A DNA stretch of 64,000 bases from Strigamia acuminata. Taxonomy: Eukaryota > Arthropoda > Chilopoda > Geophilomorpha > Linotaeniidae. Where the stretch lies: NCBI GenBank assembly GCA_949358305.1, contig OX442315.1, positions 6,349,875 through 6,413,874 on the forward strand, read 5' to 3'. Positions 45,982-55,818 of this stretch are shown piece by piece (the first letter of the stretch is position 1; every line of letters starts with the position of its first letter). Under the pieces are notes generated by a model. The model ran no database searches. It was not told where the DNA came from and saw only the letters and a program-made list of their open reading frames with translations. A program made the translations under genes and the position numbers.

Positions 45982-48078
45982 ATGGCCCGTAGACCAGTAA
46001 GAGTACGTGGAGCACGTGGAGTACGTGGTGGAAGACGTTGTGGTATGCGTGAACCACGCCGGGAAATAGTAGAATCCGATTCGGAAGGACAGGGGGATGG
46101 AAATATTCCTAGAAATAATTCCAACTCCAATAGTTCTCGGACGGAACCGCTACCAGTTCCAAACGAATTAGAGGTTTATTGTCGCCATTACCAATTGGAA
46201 GTGACGCAATTCTCAACTCTATATGAAGCCCAACAATACACGGCAAATAATCGACACGAAAGAGTTCGTGCTATTACACCCGATGTAATTGTAACCAACG
46301 AACAAACCGTTTCGATAGATATGAATGGTGTTCGTTCTCCAGCAACGTACCGCTACCAGCAGCTACCTGGATGGCGTATGTCTTCTGCCCGGGATGAAGG
46401 GGGACAGCAAAATTCTTTGCAACTTTCTGGTCCTCCTCAACTCTCACTTCCAGATAATTCGTGGCAAACCGTTGACCCGGAAAGAGGGGTAAATTTTGGT
46501 CAAAGAAATCTTTCTACTCGAACCACGAGGAACATACCCAGTGCAACGGTTGTAAATGACGATTTACCCGTTCACACTGGATCTGGAAATGAACCATTTA
46601 GAGTTCCAGCTGCGTCACAACCTCTCCCACACCGAGAAAATGGCGCAAACGAACCTAATCAACCACGGAATAGATTCGAAAATACCCAGAATTTTCAATC
46701 TCGATCCAATGGGGACTATCGAAACTATCGAGATCAGTCTCAGAACCGAAGAGAACGTGCCCCGCCGAGAAATCAACGATTTCCCGGAGCCCCCGGCGAT
46801 CCACGAGACTCAGATCCAGATTCTAGCGGTGATGATTCTCAAGCTGGTGGAGGGGGAAATTATAATAATAATTTCCGCCGAAGACGAGAAAATTCTCGTT
46901 CTCCCCCACCAAATAGACAACCGAATTTCAACAGGCCAAATTCGTCGTCTAGAGATCGGCGAGATCGCTCCACAAATTCGAACTCAACAGCTGACTTGTC
47001 TAATAATGACTTACGACAAATAGTTCAGGGTTTATCTGCCCAAAACCGTGGTTCTAATTCGAACCAGAATTTCGGAAAAGGGATAGAGATCCCTATTTTC
47101 GATGGAAAACAATCCGAAGTTACACGTTTTTTAGATATTGTAAAAGCTGTAGCTTCAGGGAGAGGTATTTCTTTAGACGAAATGGTACACCAAGCTGTAC
47201 CAGGTCGCCTCTTAGGACATGCACAACGATGGTTTCATCAACAACGTCATACATTTATTAATTGGCGAGTGTTTGAAACACAATTTCTTGAACGTTTCGA
47301 TTTAGTACCCCTTACTAGATCTAGACGTTTAACCAATGTAAAACAAAGAGCCGACGAGTCGCTGTATTGTTTCCTTCTGCGATTCACCCAAGAACAAGGA
47401 GAAATACCACAAGGAGACAGGGCAGGACTTGAGAGTCTTTTCAATAATCTGACACAAGAAAGTTTCTCATTATTAATGGCACAAGGATTGTACGGCCATT
47501 ATACGGTCGACGATATTTTGCAATATGTCGGCTTGAACCGCTGTATGTTCGAAAACTCAGTACAACTAGCAGCCAATTTAGAATGCGACAATTCTGAAAA
47601 AGGCGCTACTCCCAAAGTTAATGAGAAATCGAAAGTATTCCCTTCCAAAACTTCACTTCGTGCAGTTCGAAATGAATATGAGGAAGAGGAAGAAAACGAC
47701 TCAGAAACAAATGATTCGACAACTAACGAAGAAATGGTTGATCGATTGTTCGCGGCCCAATACGAGAAAACCACCGGAAAATGTTTCCATTGCCACGAGG
47801 TTGGTCATTTTAAACGAGAATGTCCAGCCTGGCTAAAGAAACAAGGGGGAAATTCAGATTCGAATAAAAGATTTAATCAATCTGCTCCAAATTCCAATTT
47901 TTCAAAAAGGCCTAAACAGAATTGGGTAACGACGGAAGTTTTGGACTCCAAGCTTAACGAAGCGTTGGATTCGAAACTCACAGTGTTCCAAAAGAACATG
48001 GCTGATCTTATAAATAGACATTTAACTTCAGCTGTTGATTCTGTGGTCCCCGACATTAAGTCCGAGACAAAAAACTAG
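45982..48078 (+). CDS. gag: Gag of the gypsy element
   Basis: 698 codons. The first 350 residues are Arg/Asn/Ser-rich and low complexity with an RGARGVRGGRR start. Residues about 365-520 are the gag/capsid-like helical region (IPIFDGKQSEVTRFLDIVKA onward). A single CCHC zinc knuckle (CFHCHEVGHFKREC) is at about 601-614, followed by a basic tail and a short coiled coil. Gag packages the element's RNA into particles. Its stop TAG directly follows the slippery heptamer used to reach pol. Confidence 0.92.
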   Translation: MARRPVRVRGARGVRGGRRCGMREPRREIVESDSEGQGDGNIPRNNSNSNSSRTEPLPVPNELEVYCRHYQLEVTQFSTLYEAQQYTANNRHERVRAITPDVIVTNEQTVSIDMNGVRSPATYRYQQLPGWRMSSARDEGGQQNSLQLSGPPQLSLPDNSWQTVDPERGVNFGQRNLSTRTTRNIPSATVVNDDLPVHTGSGNEPFRVPAASQPLPHRENGANEPNQPRNRFENTQNFQSRSNGDYRNYRDQSQNRRERAPPRNQRFPGAPGDPRDSDPDSSGDDSQAGGGGNYNNNFRRRRENSRSPPPNRQPNFNRPNSSSRDRRDRSTNSNSTADLSNNDLRQIVQGLSAQNRGSNSNQNFGKGIEIPIFDGKQSEVTRFLDIVKAVASGRGISLDEMVHQAVPGRLLGHAQRWFHQQRHTFINWRVFETQFLERFDLVPLTRSRRLTNVKQRADESLYCFLLRFTQEQGEIPQGDRAGLESLFNNLTQESFSLLMAQGLYGHYTVDDILQYVGLNRCMFENSVQLAANLECDNSEKGATPKVNEKSKVFPSKTSLRAVRNEYEEEEENDSETNDSTTNEEMVDRLFAAQYEKTTGKCFHCHEVGHFKRECPAWLKKQGGNSDSNKRFNQSAPNSNFSKRPKQNWVTTEVLDSKLNEALDSKLTVFQKNMADLINRHLTSAVDSVVPDIKSETKN

Positions 48079-48109
48079 TTCAGGGGGTTGAACCAATTTC
48101 CCAACCCCC
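48069..48109 (+). promoter_or_regulatory. Programmed -1 frameshift signal (A AAA AAC + stem-loop)
   Basis: In the gag frame the last codons are ACA AAA AAC TAG, so 48069-48075 is a canonical slippery heptamer. After a 7-nt spacer, GGGGGTTG (48083-48090) pairs perfectly with CAACCCCC (48102-48109) around an 11-base loop. Slipping by one base enters the open pol frame (CTA GTT CAG). Confidence 0.85.
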
Positions 48110-51100
48110 GTCTAATGAACCAATTCCTTTTTCGGAATTATCGGATAATTTATTTTTTCGTAAACCTAAACATTTGACAGTTCCATACCTTGATGAAACT
48201 GTAAATAAACCACCTTCACTAGTAATATCTTATGAGGCTGTACCTGTCTGTCGGCGAACCAGTAGTTCTACTGGTGGTGTCGAAGAGAATTTACAAGCAA
48301 TGACTGACCAGTTAGAAAATTTAAGTATTTTCAACGGTAAATGGAATGCACCAAAGAAACCTCTTAAACCCAAAGTATTCAAATTAAGAAAACTTCTTAA
48401 AATTGAAAAATGGAATGACAAAGAAAGAGTAGAACTTCTTGGAAAATTGTGTAGTAGCAAACTTATGAATGGTCGTAAAGACGATCCGCGTATGAACGTT
48501 CAAATTGGAGGTTTGAACTACAACGCATTAGTAGATTCCGGCGCTACACAGTGCTTTATTGGAATTCAACTCCTCTCAAACACAGAGATCCCCGTAGAAT
48601 TCATTCAAGAATGTCCACGTGGAATGAGAGTTTGTGCCGTTGGAATAGACCATCGCCCACTCGGTCAAGTTACACTTTGTGTAAAATGGGCGAATAAGAA
48701 GAGAGTTACACCAATTAACTTCATCATTTTACAGAAAAATGTATGTGGATTAATTTTAGGACATAACTTCATGCGTAGAACAGGAGTTAACCTGAATCCG
48801 AAACGAGCGGTGTTCACCTGCGATGATATGCCAGGATGGACAGCGCCGTACGAAACCACTGAGCTTAATTGTTGTTTAGCAAATATTAAGACTCTTAATT
48901 TACAAGGAGAAGAAGTTCCTACGTCACCTGATTGGGCAGAGAAACTTGTCGAAGGTTGTGACAGTTCCGTTGAAGAAAAACAATTACTCGTAAACGTTCT
49001 TTTAGACTTAAAAAACGTATTCCGAGACCAATTGGGCTGTACGAAGGTTGCCAAGCATAGTATTAAGTTTAAACCTGGTGCTACTTGGAAACACCAGCCT
49101 TACAGGATGTATAATCCGGCTAAGAAAGCCATAATGACTGAATTGGTCGAGGAATTGGAGGCCGATGGTTTAATCGAGCCTGCAACCGGCCCGTACATAA
49201 GTCACCCCGTTATAGTGGCTAAACCCGGCGGAAAATATCGCTTGTGTATAGATTACCGTTGGTTGAATGCAATCACGGAAATTGACGCAATCCAGATGCC
49301 TAGTATTGATCTTTTGATTCATCATACTAATCAGGCAAAATACTTTACATCCATTGATCTAACTAAAGGTTACCATCAAATGGAAATGGAAGAGGAAGAT
49401 AAGAGTAAAACTGCTTTTTACACCCCAAAAGGCAAATTTCAATTCAAAAGGTTGCCATTTGGTCTTTGTAATGCACCAAGCTCTTTTCAACACCTCATGA
49501 CTAAAGTATTAGGCGACTCTTTATACAAACACGCCCTTGTCTATTTAGATGATATAATCATTTTTTCAGACACATGGGAAAATCATTTATTACATATTAG
49601 AGACGTACTTAAGAAGTTAGACGCCGCGAATCTAACTATCAATAAGGACAAATCGAAATTTGGTCGAACATCATTACGATTTTTAGGCCATCTGATTTCT
49701 GAGGGATCCCTTCTTCCAGACCCCGACAAAGTCTCGGCTGTAAGAAATTTCCCCAAACCAACTTGTTCAAAAGACATCCAACGATTTATAGGACTTGCAA
49801 ATTTTTTCCGAAAATTCATTCCCAATATTGCGAATATTGCCCGTCCATTGACAAGTATTATGCATGACCAAGCCACCTTTGTATGGGATTGTCCACAAAT
49901 AGCTGCGTTTGAAACTATCAAAGATATTTTGTGCGACAAAGATCAAGCTCTCCTCTACATGCCAGATATGAATAAGCCTTTTGTCATTTTGACAGATGCT
50001 TCTCACTCAGGCTTGGGTGCAGTACTCTGCCAGGATGTAGAATTATTCTGTGAAAAGAAACAGAGATCAATAATGGTCCCGAAGGCAGTCGCGTACGCCA
50101 GCCGAGTACTACACGGGGCCGAAGTGCGATATTCCACACCAGAGTTAGAATGCTTAGCCGTTGTGTGGGCAATTGAACGGTTTCGACCGTATATTGAGTA
50201 CACAACTTTCACTTTGGAGTCCGATGCTCAGGCCCTTAGCTGGTTAATGAGTACGCCGGAACCATCGGGAAGATTTGGACGTTGGGCCGTCAAGATCCAG
50301 TGTGGCGCGTTTAAAATTAACTTTAGACGCGGCGCAATGAACCAGGTGGCCGACGCCCTATCACGCGCCCCATTATCAGCATTGGACACCCCTGACTACG
50401 ACTATATCGAGCCGGAAGAAATTACCCATTTCTATCCGACTTGGAATGGAAATAGATGCGCTTCCCTGCAAGTGACCACGGTTGAACGCAAACATTTTTT
50501 AACAAATGTTGAAACCAATCAGAAAGTTTTCTCAGAATCATTACAATCTGTCAGATTTCATAATTCTGAGGAAAAGGGGGAGGATAAAGGGTGTACAAGA
50601 GAAAACTGTGAACATAAAAATATTCACAAGTGCCAACACGAGAGTATTCACACTGCATTAACAGATATTCTGAAAGTAGTCCCACCAACTCGCCAAGAAA
50701 TTATCGAAGCGCAGTTGAAAGACACCGAATGCAGTAAAATCCTTGTTTTCCTAAAAGCAAGCGAAAAACAAAAGAAACAAGTCACGGATAAACATTGGCT
50801 AAATGATATACGTGGCTATACTCTCGATGCAAGAGGAGAGGACAAAAGCGTTATGCTAATTTATTTTGCTCCAACCGACGAGGAAGAGCTAAATGACTCA
50901 GGTAACGGCTTTAAGGCGGTAATTCCACGCTCTCTCGTGAGACGTGCATTATTCGCATGCCATGGTCATCCTCTCACAGGACACGCTGGCATAAGCAAGA
51001 CTCTAGATAGAGTCAAACAAATGTATTTTTGGCCTAAAATGAGTAAAGACACTCGAAACTATGTTCGCAGTTGCACTCATTGCCAACAATACAAACCTAG

Positions 51101-52349
51101 TCAGCACCAGAAGCATCGTGCGAACTACACACCCCACAACATGACCAATCCGTGGGAAACAGTGAGTATTGATCTGATGGGACCAAAACCAGCCGGTCGT
51201 TCTCAATTAAAATGGATTTTAGTAATCATTGATAATTGTACGAAGTGGATTGAGGTTTTTCCCTTGGCGACAGCATCAAGTGAATGCGTCGTTAATAAAA
51301 TGAGCGAAGTTTTCCACCGGTGGGGATATCCCAAAAAGATAATCTCCGACAATGGCAAACAATTCGTCTCAACTATTTTCAATGAATTCTGCCAAAGAAA
51401 TTACATTGATATAGCCCATATCAGTCCTTACCACGCTGCTGCAAACATTACAGAGCGTGCCAACAGAACTTTGAAAATGATGTTAGCTTTATACTCAGAT
51501 ATTCACTCACACTGGCCAAAGTTTTTGAATTCTTTTGCTTTTGCGATGCGAACAGCCAAAAGCGAAGCAACGAATTATTCACCGATGATTTTAAACACGG
51601 GAAGAAGTGTTCCTCTGCCATTTGATCCGCGTATTACTAAACACGCCATCAAATTTGACAAAGAAAATCCCGAAGCCTACGTATATAGTATTTTAGATGT
51701 AATTAGACGTGCTCACAGCGAGATGCATCGAAAAATTCAGTCGAATTATGAGAAACACGATCGGTTACACAAAGACAAATATTATATTTGTCAATTTGCT
51801 AAAGGAGATCTCGTGTGGAAAGCCACACATATTTTATCAAATAAGGATAAAGGGATTTCAGCAGGATTCGCTGAGAAACGCGATGGACCTTGGGAAATTA
51901 CGAGAGTTTTAGGCGGAGGTTCCTACGAGTTACGGAAACTTTCCGATAACACGAAGGCCCAAGCAATCAACATTCAGGATTTGATGCCTTATATCCCAAG
52001 TTACCCGATTGAGGAATGGACATCAGATCAGAAAGTTGGTACTAACGAGTCGCATCCGACTCCAGACTGGATGACAAGCCAAGTTATTAATTCTACGGAA
52101 TTAATAAATGAACCTGTATCCATGGAAACCGAAGTGTTAGACGAATTCGAAGATTTAGATGAGGAAAAAGAGGAAGAAACTCCTCCAATCCCTTCTAAAG
52201 AAGGCGAGAATCCTCAAACGTCAACTAAAAAGAGGAAAAGATTTCCGTCTCCCGTTCGACAGTCTAAGCGTAAACCCAAACCGAACCCGAAATACGTGAA
52301 TGATTTTGTACAATTAATAAATTGTTTAAAACATGTCAAATTGGGTTAA
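48075..52349 (+). CDS. pol: Pol polyprotein of the gypsy element (PR-RT-RNaseH-IN)
   Basis: An open frame of 1,425 codons including stop, -1 relative to gag. Protease: LVDSGATQC (near 48530). Reverse transcriptase: KYRLCIDYRWLN, FKRLPFGLCNAPSSFQ and catalytic YLDD (near 49545). RNase H: ILTDASHSGLGAVLCQ (near 49987). Integrase: HHCC zinc finger (GHPLTGHAG...CTHCQQYK, 50960-51090), and the D, D35E triad in SIDLMG, SDNGKQF and ITERANR (51165-51455). The C-terminal region is acidic then basic, with no chromodomain that I can see. No initiating Met is needed because expression is by frameshift. No internal break. Confidence 0.95.
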   Translation, partial: LVQGVEPISQPPSNEPIPFSELSDNLFFRKPKHLTVPYLDETVNKPPSLVISYEAVPVCRRTSSSTGGVEENLQAMTDQLENLSIFNGKWNAPKKPLKPKVFKLRKLLKIEKWNDKERVELLGKLCSSKLMNGRKDDPRMNVQIGGLNYNALVDSGATQCFIGIQLLSNTEIPVEFIQECPRGMRVCAVGIDHRPLGQVTLCVKWANKKRVTPINFIILQKNVCGLILGHNFMRRTGVNLNPKRAVFTCDDMPGWTAPYETTELNCCLANIKTLNLQGEEVPTSPDWAEKLVEGCDSSVEEKQLLVNVLLDLKNVFRDQLGCTKVAKHSIKFKPGATWKHQPYRMYNPAKKAIMTELVEELEADGLIEPATGPYISHPVIVAKPGGKYRLCIDYRWLNAITEIDAIQMPSIDLLIHHTNQAKYFTSIDLTKGYHQMEMEEEDKSKTAFYTPKGKFQFKRLPFGLCNAPSSFQHLMTKVLGDSLYKHALVYLDDIIIFSDTWENHLLHIRDVLKKLDAANLTINKDKSKFGRTSLRFLGHLISEGSLLPDPDKVSAVRNFPKPTCSKDIQRFIGLANFFRKFIPNIANIARPLTSIMHDQATFVWDCPQIAAFETIKDILCDKDQALLYMPDMNKPFVILTDASHSGLGAVLCQDVELFCEKKQRSIMVPKAVAYASRVLHGAEVRYSTPELECLAVVWAIERFRPYIEYTTFTLESDAQALSWLMSTPEPSGRFGRWAVKIQCGAFKINFRRGAMNQVADALSRAPLSALDTPDYDYIEPEEITHFYPTWNGNRCASLQVTTVERKHFLTNVETNQKVFSESLQSVRFHNSEEKGEDKGCTRENCEHKNIHKCQHESIHTALTDILKVVPPTRQEIIEAQLKDTECSKILVFLKASEKQKKQVTDKHWLNDIRGYTLDARGEDKSVMLIYFAPTDEEELNDSGNGFKAVIPRSLVRRALFACHGHPLTGHAGISKTLDRVKQMYFWPKMSKDTRNYVRSCTHCQQYKPSQHQKHRANYTPHNMTNPWETVSIDLMGPKPAGRSQLKWILVIIDNCTKWIEVFPLATASSECVVNKMSEVFHRWGYPKKIISDNGKQFVSTIFNEFCQRNYIDIAHISPYHAAANITERANRTLKMMLALYSDIHSHWPKFLNSFAFAMRTAKSEATNYSPMILNTGRSVPLPFDPRITKHAIKFDKENPEAYVYSILDVIRRAHSEMHRKIQSNYEKHDRLHKDKYYICQFAKGDLVWKATHILSNKDKGISAGFAEKRDGPWEITRVLGGGSYELRKLSDNTKAQAINIQDLMPYIPSYPIEEWTSDQKVGTNESHPTPDWMTSQVINSTELINEPVSMETEVLDEFEDLDEEKEEETPPIPSKEGENPQTSTKKRKRFPSPVRQSKRKPKPNPKYVNDFVQLINCLKHVKLG

Positions 52350-52734
52350 AACATGATAAATCAGGAGAATAAATTTAGTAAAAAAACTTTATTTATTTAT
52401 TTCTAATATATTCAGAAAGATTGTTAAGTTTTACTAAATTAAAAACATTTTTCGCGAACGTGGATAAAATTTAACAATTGTTTGAGTTATTTCTGCACGA
52501 TCTGATTGTATTTAAATTAGTTTACGTGTAAACATTAACTTGAATCTCTGTCCCCCTTTGGAGCTAGTAGAAACTTCGAGATGAGTAATTAAGAGCCAAT
52601 CAGATTACCCCTCGAAACTTCCCTAACCCCCCGTTGGAGAGTATTTTTCTCACTTATCCGCTAAGTTCAATGTTAACCGAGAGTAATACACTTGGAATAT
52701 TTTCTGCGCTTTTGACCTCAAAATTCAACTTTCG

Positions 52735-52932
52735 GTGAGTTACAAAATGCAATACACATTATGCCTGGTAGATATTGATTCAAATTATTCAATATCATCA
52801 GTTCCCACGAGTGACCCACTGTCGAAAAGCACCGACACTGATTTTTCAACTCGCTCCGAAGTTAGTGTCTCACCAAATCACCACGGAACGTTCATTGCTT
52901 TCCAGCATATTAACAGTAAACATTTTGTATAA
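52735..52932 (+). CDS. Small ORF between pol and ORF3, uncertain
   Basis: A 65-codon Ser/Thr-rich frame with no domain. It sits in a 1.1-kb spacer that is otherwise AT-rich and without function I can see. It may be chance. Confidence 0.2.
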   Translation: MSYKMQYTLCLVDIDSNYSISSVPTSDPLSKSTDTDFSTRSEVSVSPNHHGTFIAFQHINSKHFV

Positions 52933-53487
52933 ATTATGTTCATGTTAAGACCTAGTGAAGGATTATCCCACGCATATCTTTAGATATTAAGGAATCAACC
53001 TTCGCTACAAACCAACTTCGACCTCACGAAGGAAGGATTTCAACTATCGAATCGAGGTTCTTTCAGTCAGTAAGTTATATTGTGATTTATTAAAATCAAA
53101 GATTGTCTGATAGAGTCTAATTAAGATAAATTCAGTTATTTTTCGAAATTATGAATTTACACGTGCTATAATCGACACGTGGTACTTTCAAATTTCACCG
53201 CCAGATGGCGAGTTATTGAGAAAACTTGTCTAGATGGTTATTTATTTCCCGAATTACGGAGAACAAAGAATCCACGTTTATTTTATGAAAATAACCGTGA
53301 TTGAATTTATTTCTGTTGATGAAATTTTTTTGTTGAACGAAATTATTTCAGCGATTAAAATTCCGCTTTATCATATCAATTTCAATTGACGAATTGGTTC
53401 TAAGTTTAATATTCTATAGGATATTTAGTTTAGAACCATTTTTCTGGAAAGTTTAGTGAATATTAAATTTTTTTAAATTTTAATATA

Positions 53488-53491
53488 ACAG
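53488..53491 (+). promoter_or_regulatory. Possible splice acceptor ahead of ORF3
   Basis: A T/A-rich run ends in AACAG five bases before the ORF3 ATG. A spliced subgenomic RNA, as used for env genes of errantiviruses, would explain how ORF3 is translated; no donor is proven. Confidence 0.35.
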
Positions 53492-53496
53492 ATATT

Positions 53497-55203
53497 ATGA
53501 GTCGGAAAGGAAAGGCACCTAAACGCCAGTATGTACACTGGGATACTGACGAAGAAGAGGAGGAAACTGATTACCGTTTCGTCAACACTTCCTCGAATCC
53601 CGAAATTGTGGCCAACTGGGCACGTGATAATCCAGGAGTTGTACCTCCGGAAATCCTCAATGCCATGGGAATTGACGTCCAAGCCCCAGCTCCCAGAAAC
53701 TCTGGTCGTAATCAACGAACAGTCGCGTACGTTCATTCGGACGATCAAACCTGGGATCAGTCAGACGAAATACAACGATCTCGGTCTAACTCTCGCCAGG
53801 GCCGTCGAGACAGCTTCCAACAAGGAAATGCCTCTCAACGACCTCAAGGACGTCAAACGAATAAGGGCAAACAACAACGTCCTAACCAGAGTAGTCAGGC
53901 CATTGTTAAGCAAACGGGTTCCACCATCAATTCGTCCGCTGAAGCTCTCACACGAGGAGGTTCCCAATCCATAAGTGAAATGAATTTACCCTTGTATAGG
54001 AAAGCACGTAAGGAGATTGTATTCAAAGATCTGGATACCGCCGCCTTAGGAACCTTGATTCCCCCGAATTCGAAAACTGGGTTCTGCCCTTTATGTTCAG
54101 GTTGCGGGTGGCTCTCTTCATTGATGAGTGGTGTGCATGCAGTCGTATGCGTAAATTGTCACGGGTCGAAACGTTTAGCATTAAACAAGCTATGGAATGT
54201 AGACATAGAACCATATGTAGTTAAAGGTCTCACAACTCCTACTGCGCGAAACTGGGCAACTTGTCGTAATTGCGGTTTAATTCATAAGGGGCCAGAAATC
54301 GCAATACACGAGGATCCGGCTACCATGTCGAGGGAGAATACACCCCATGGAGGGGTTGTAGCACCTCAGAAATGCACAACCCAAGTAAAAATCCTATCGG
54401 ATTCCTGTTTGGTCAAAGACGAGCCGTCAACTTCCTCGCTACATCAAGTTTCAACTTGGGATAATTTGAACTTGGATTCCTGTACCATGTCCAGTGAGCC
54501 CCCGAGCACCGATATTGTGTATGATCCAAATTTCGATGTGTCGCCTCCGCGCCCCCGCACTCCTACGCCAGAGCCGGTCATTCTTATGATATCACCGTTC
54601 ATGCCACCAACCAACTTGGTAGGGATTGAAAAAGCGAAGGCGGAGGTTAGCCACCATTTTCCCGGTTTATTGGAATCAGCAAAACGAGTTTGTCTGGCAC
54701 TAAAAAATGGCTCCACCCCAGATTACTCGATACCCTTGGCGATCATGCAATGGATTTTTCATCCTAGTCGAGTTGAGTCGTTTCAAATGCGCTCATTTGT
54801 GTGGTGTCGGCTCCTGAACCAAATTTCAGCTGAATGTCCGGCAATTGACAACAATTGGCACTCAGGTTTACCCGACCATCACTTGCTCTTTTCAGAGCAA
54901 CCCGTCGTCGTGCGTGATGCTCTTATGGCATCCCCACCAGGTCAGGATGTAGCCACCCCACCGATTCAGGTAGATATTCCTCCGACCCGGGTTAATATCA
55001 CCTCAGAAGTCGTTCCGACGATGGTTGCCGAAGTTCTTCCCGCGATAGTGGATGAGGTAATCACGGACGTGGTCGCTGAGGCCACTCCAGAAGTTCTAAT
55101 GGAAACTGCACTTGAAGCGATAGTTTCCATTGCTGCATCTACCTCCCCTGCTGTCTTCGCATCCGTAGTCAAGGAATTTGCGGAAGACACCGAGTTGGAT
55201 TAA
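53497..55203 (+). CDS. ORF3 of the gypsy element, novel, not envelope-like
   Basis: 568 codons, intact. Acidic start (WDTDEEEEET), then a Gln/Arg/Ser-rich disordered part (about 85-150). A Cys-rich module sits at about residues 196-260 (CPLCSGCGW...VVCVNCHG, then TCRNCG), resembling treble-clef or DnaJ-type CxxCxxC zinc ribbons. A Pro-rich linker (PPRPRTPTPEP) and a helical segment (FPGLLESAKRVCLALKNG onward) follow, ending in a Val/Ala-rich tail. There is no signal peptide or membrane anchor, so it is not an env gene. A nucleic-acid-binding accessory role is a guess. GC content and codon feel match gag and pol. Confidence 0.75.
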   Translation: MSRKGKAPKRQYVHWDTDEEEEETDYRFVNTSSNPEIVANWARDNPGVVPPEILNAMGIDVQAPAPRNSGRNQRTVAYVHSDDQTWDQSDEIQRSRSNSRQGRRDSFQQGNASQRPQGRQTNKGKQQRPNQSSQAIVKQTGSTINSSAEALTRGGSQSISEMNLPLYRKARKEIVFKDLDTAALGTLIPPNSKTGFCPLCSGCGWLSSLMSGVHAVVCVNCHGSKRLALNKLWNVDIEPYVVKGLTTPTARNWATCRNCGLIHKGPEIAIHEDPATMSRENTPHGGVVAPQKCTTQVKILSDSCLVKDEPSTSSLHQVSTWDNLNLDSCTMSSEPPSTDIVYDPNFDVSPPRPRTPTPEPVILMISPFMPPTNLVGIEKAKAEVSHHFPGLLESAKRVCLALKNGSTPDYSIPLAIMQWIFHPSRVESFQMRSFVWCRLLNQISAECPAIDNNWHSGLPDHHLLFSEQPVVVRDALMASPPGQDVATPPIQVDIPPTRVNITSEVVPTMVAEVLPAIVDEVITDVVAEATPEVLMETALEAIVSIAASTSPAVFASVVKEFAEDTELD

Positions 55204-55808
55204 AATAATGTTCAGATATGGGGATCAGTTACTTTCTCCATATCTCTTCGAACCGAAGTAACGAATCTATCTCGGTATTTTCATACAAAGTTTGAGCGGA
55301 TGTTGTGTTTATTTAATAACAATGAGAATTTTATAACCTTTTATAACATTTTTTGAGTCTAGCGTGTTCGGTGGTACATAATACTAAATTTTAATTGTTA
55401 TTTCTTAAGATTTATGACGTATTTATTTTTTGCAATAATTTCATTTTTTTAAAATTCAAAATTATTTGTTGTGAATCTAAAGAGTCAAATTTTATTAATT
55501 CTGTTATTACAATTTTGGTGTTATTTGTGAAGAATTTCTGTTGTGGAGATAAGTCCTCTCTGTAAGTGAAAGAAATCTGTTAGATTTAAGTTTATTTTTA
55601 CGCAAAGTGAATAATCGTTTATTTTCTTAAAATATTAATAAATCTTTGAAGCATTTTTGAACTTAGAGTCAATATTTATTTATATCTTGATATAAAGTAA
55701 GTTTACTCACCAAAGGTGGAATCCCAGATACGATTGATGCCAGTATAAACCGTAAATCTCCAGGTATATCAGTAAATAGTATGTAAATACAAGTATTGAC
55801 ATATATTT

Positions 55809-55817
55809 AAGGGGGAC
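55809..55817 (+). promoter_or_regulatory. Polypurine tract
   Basis: AAGGGGGAC lies immediately before the 3' LTR at 55819, the expected plus-strand primer site. Confidence 0.8.
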
Positions 55818-55818
55818 T

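Noticed and set aside
53497-55203. ORF3 as an envelope gene
   Set aside because: No signal peptide, cleavage site or membrane anchor is visible; composition is disordered and Cys-rich instead.
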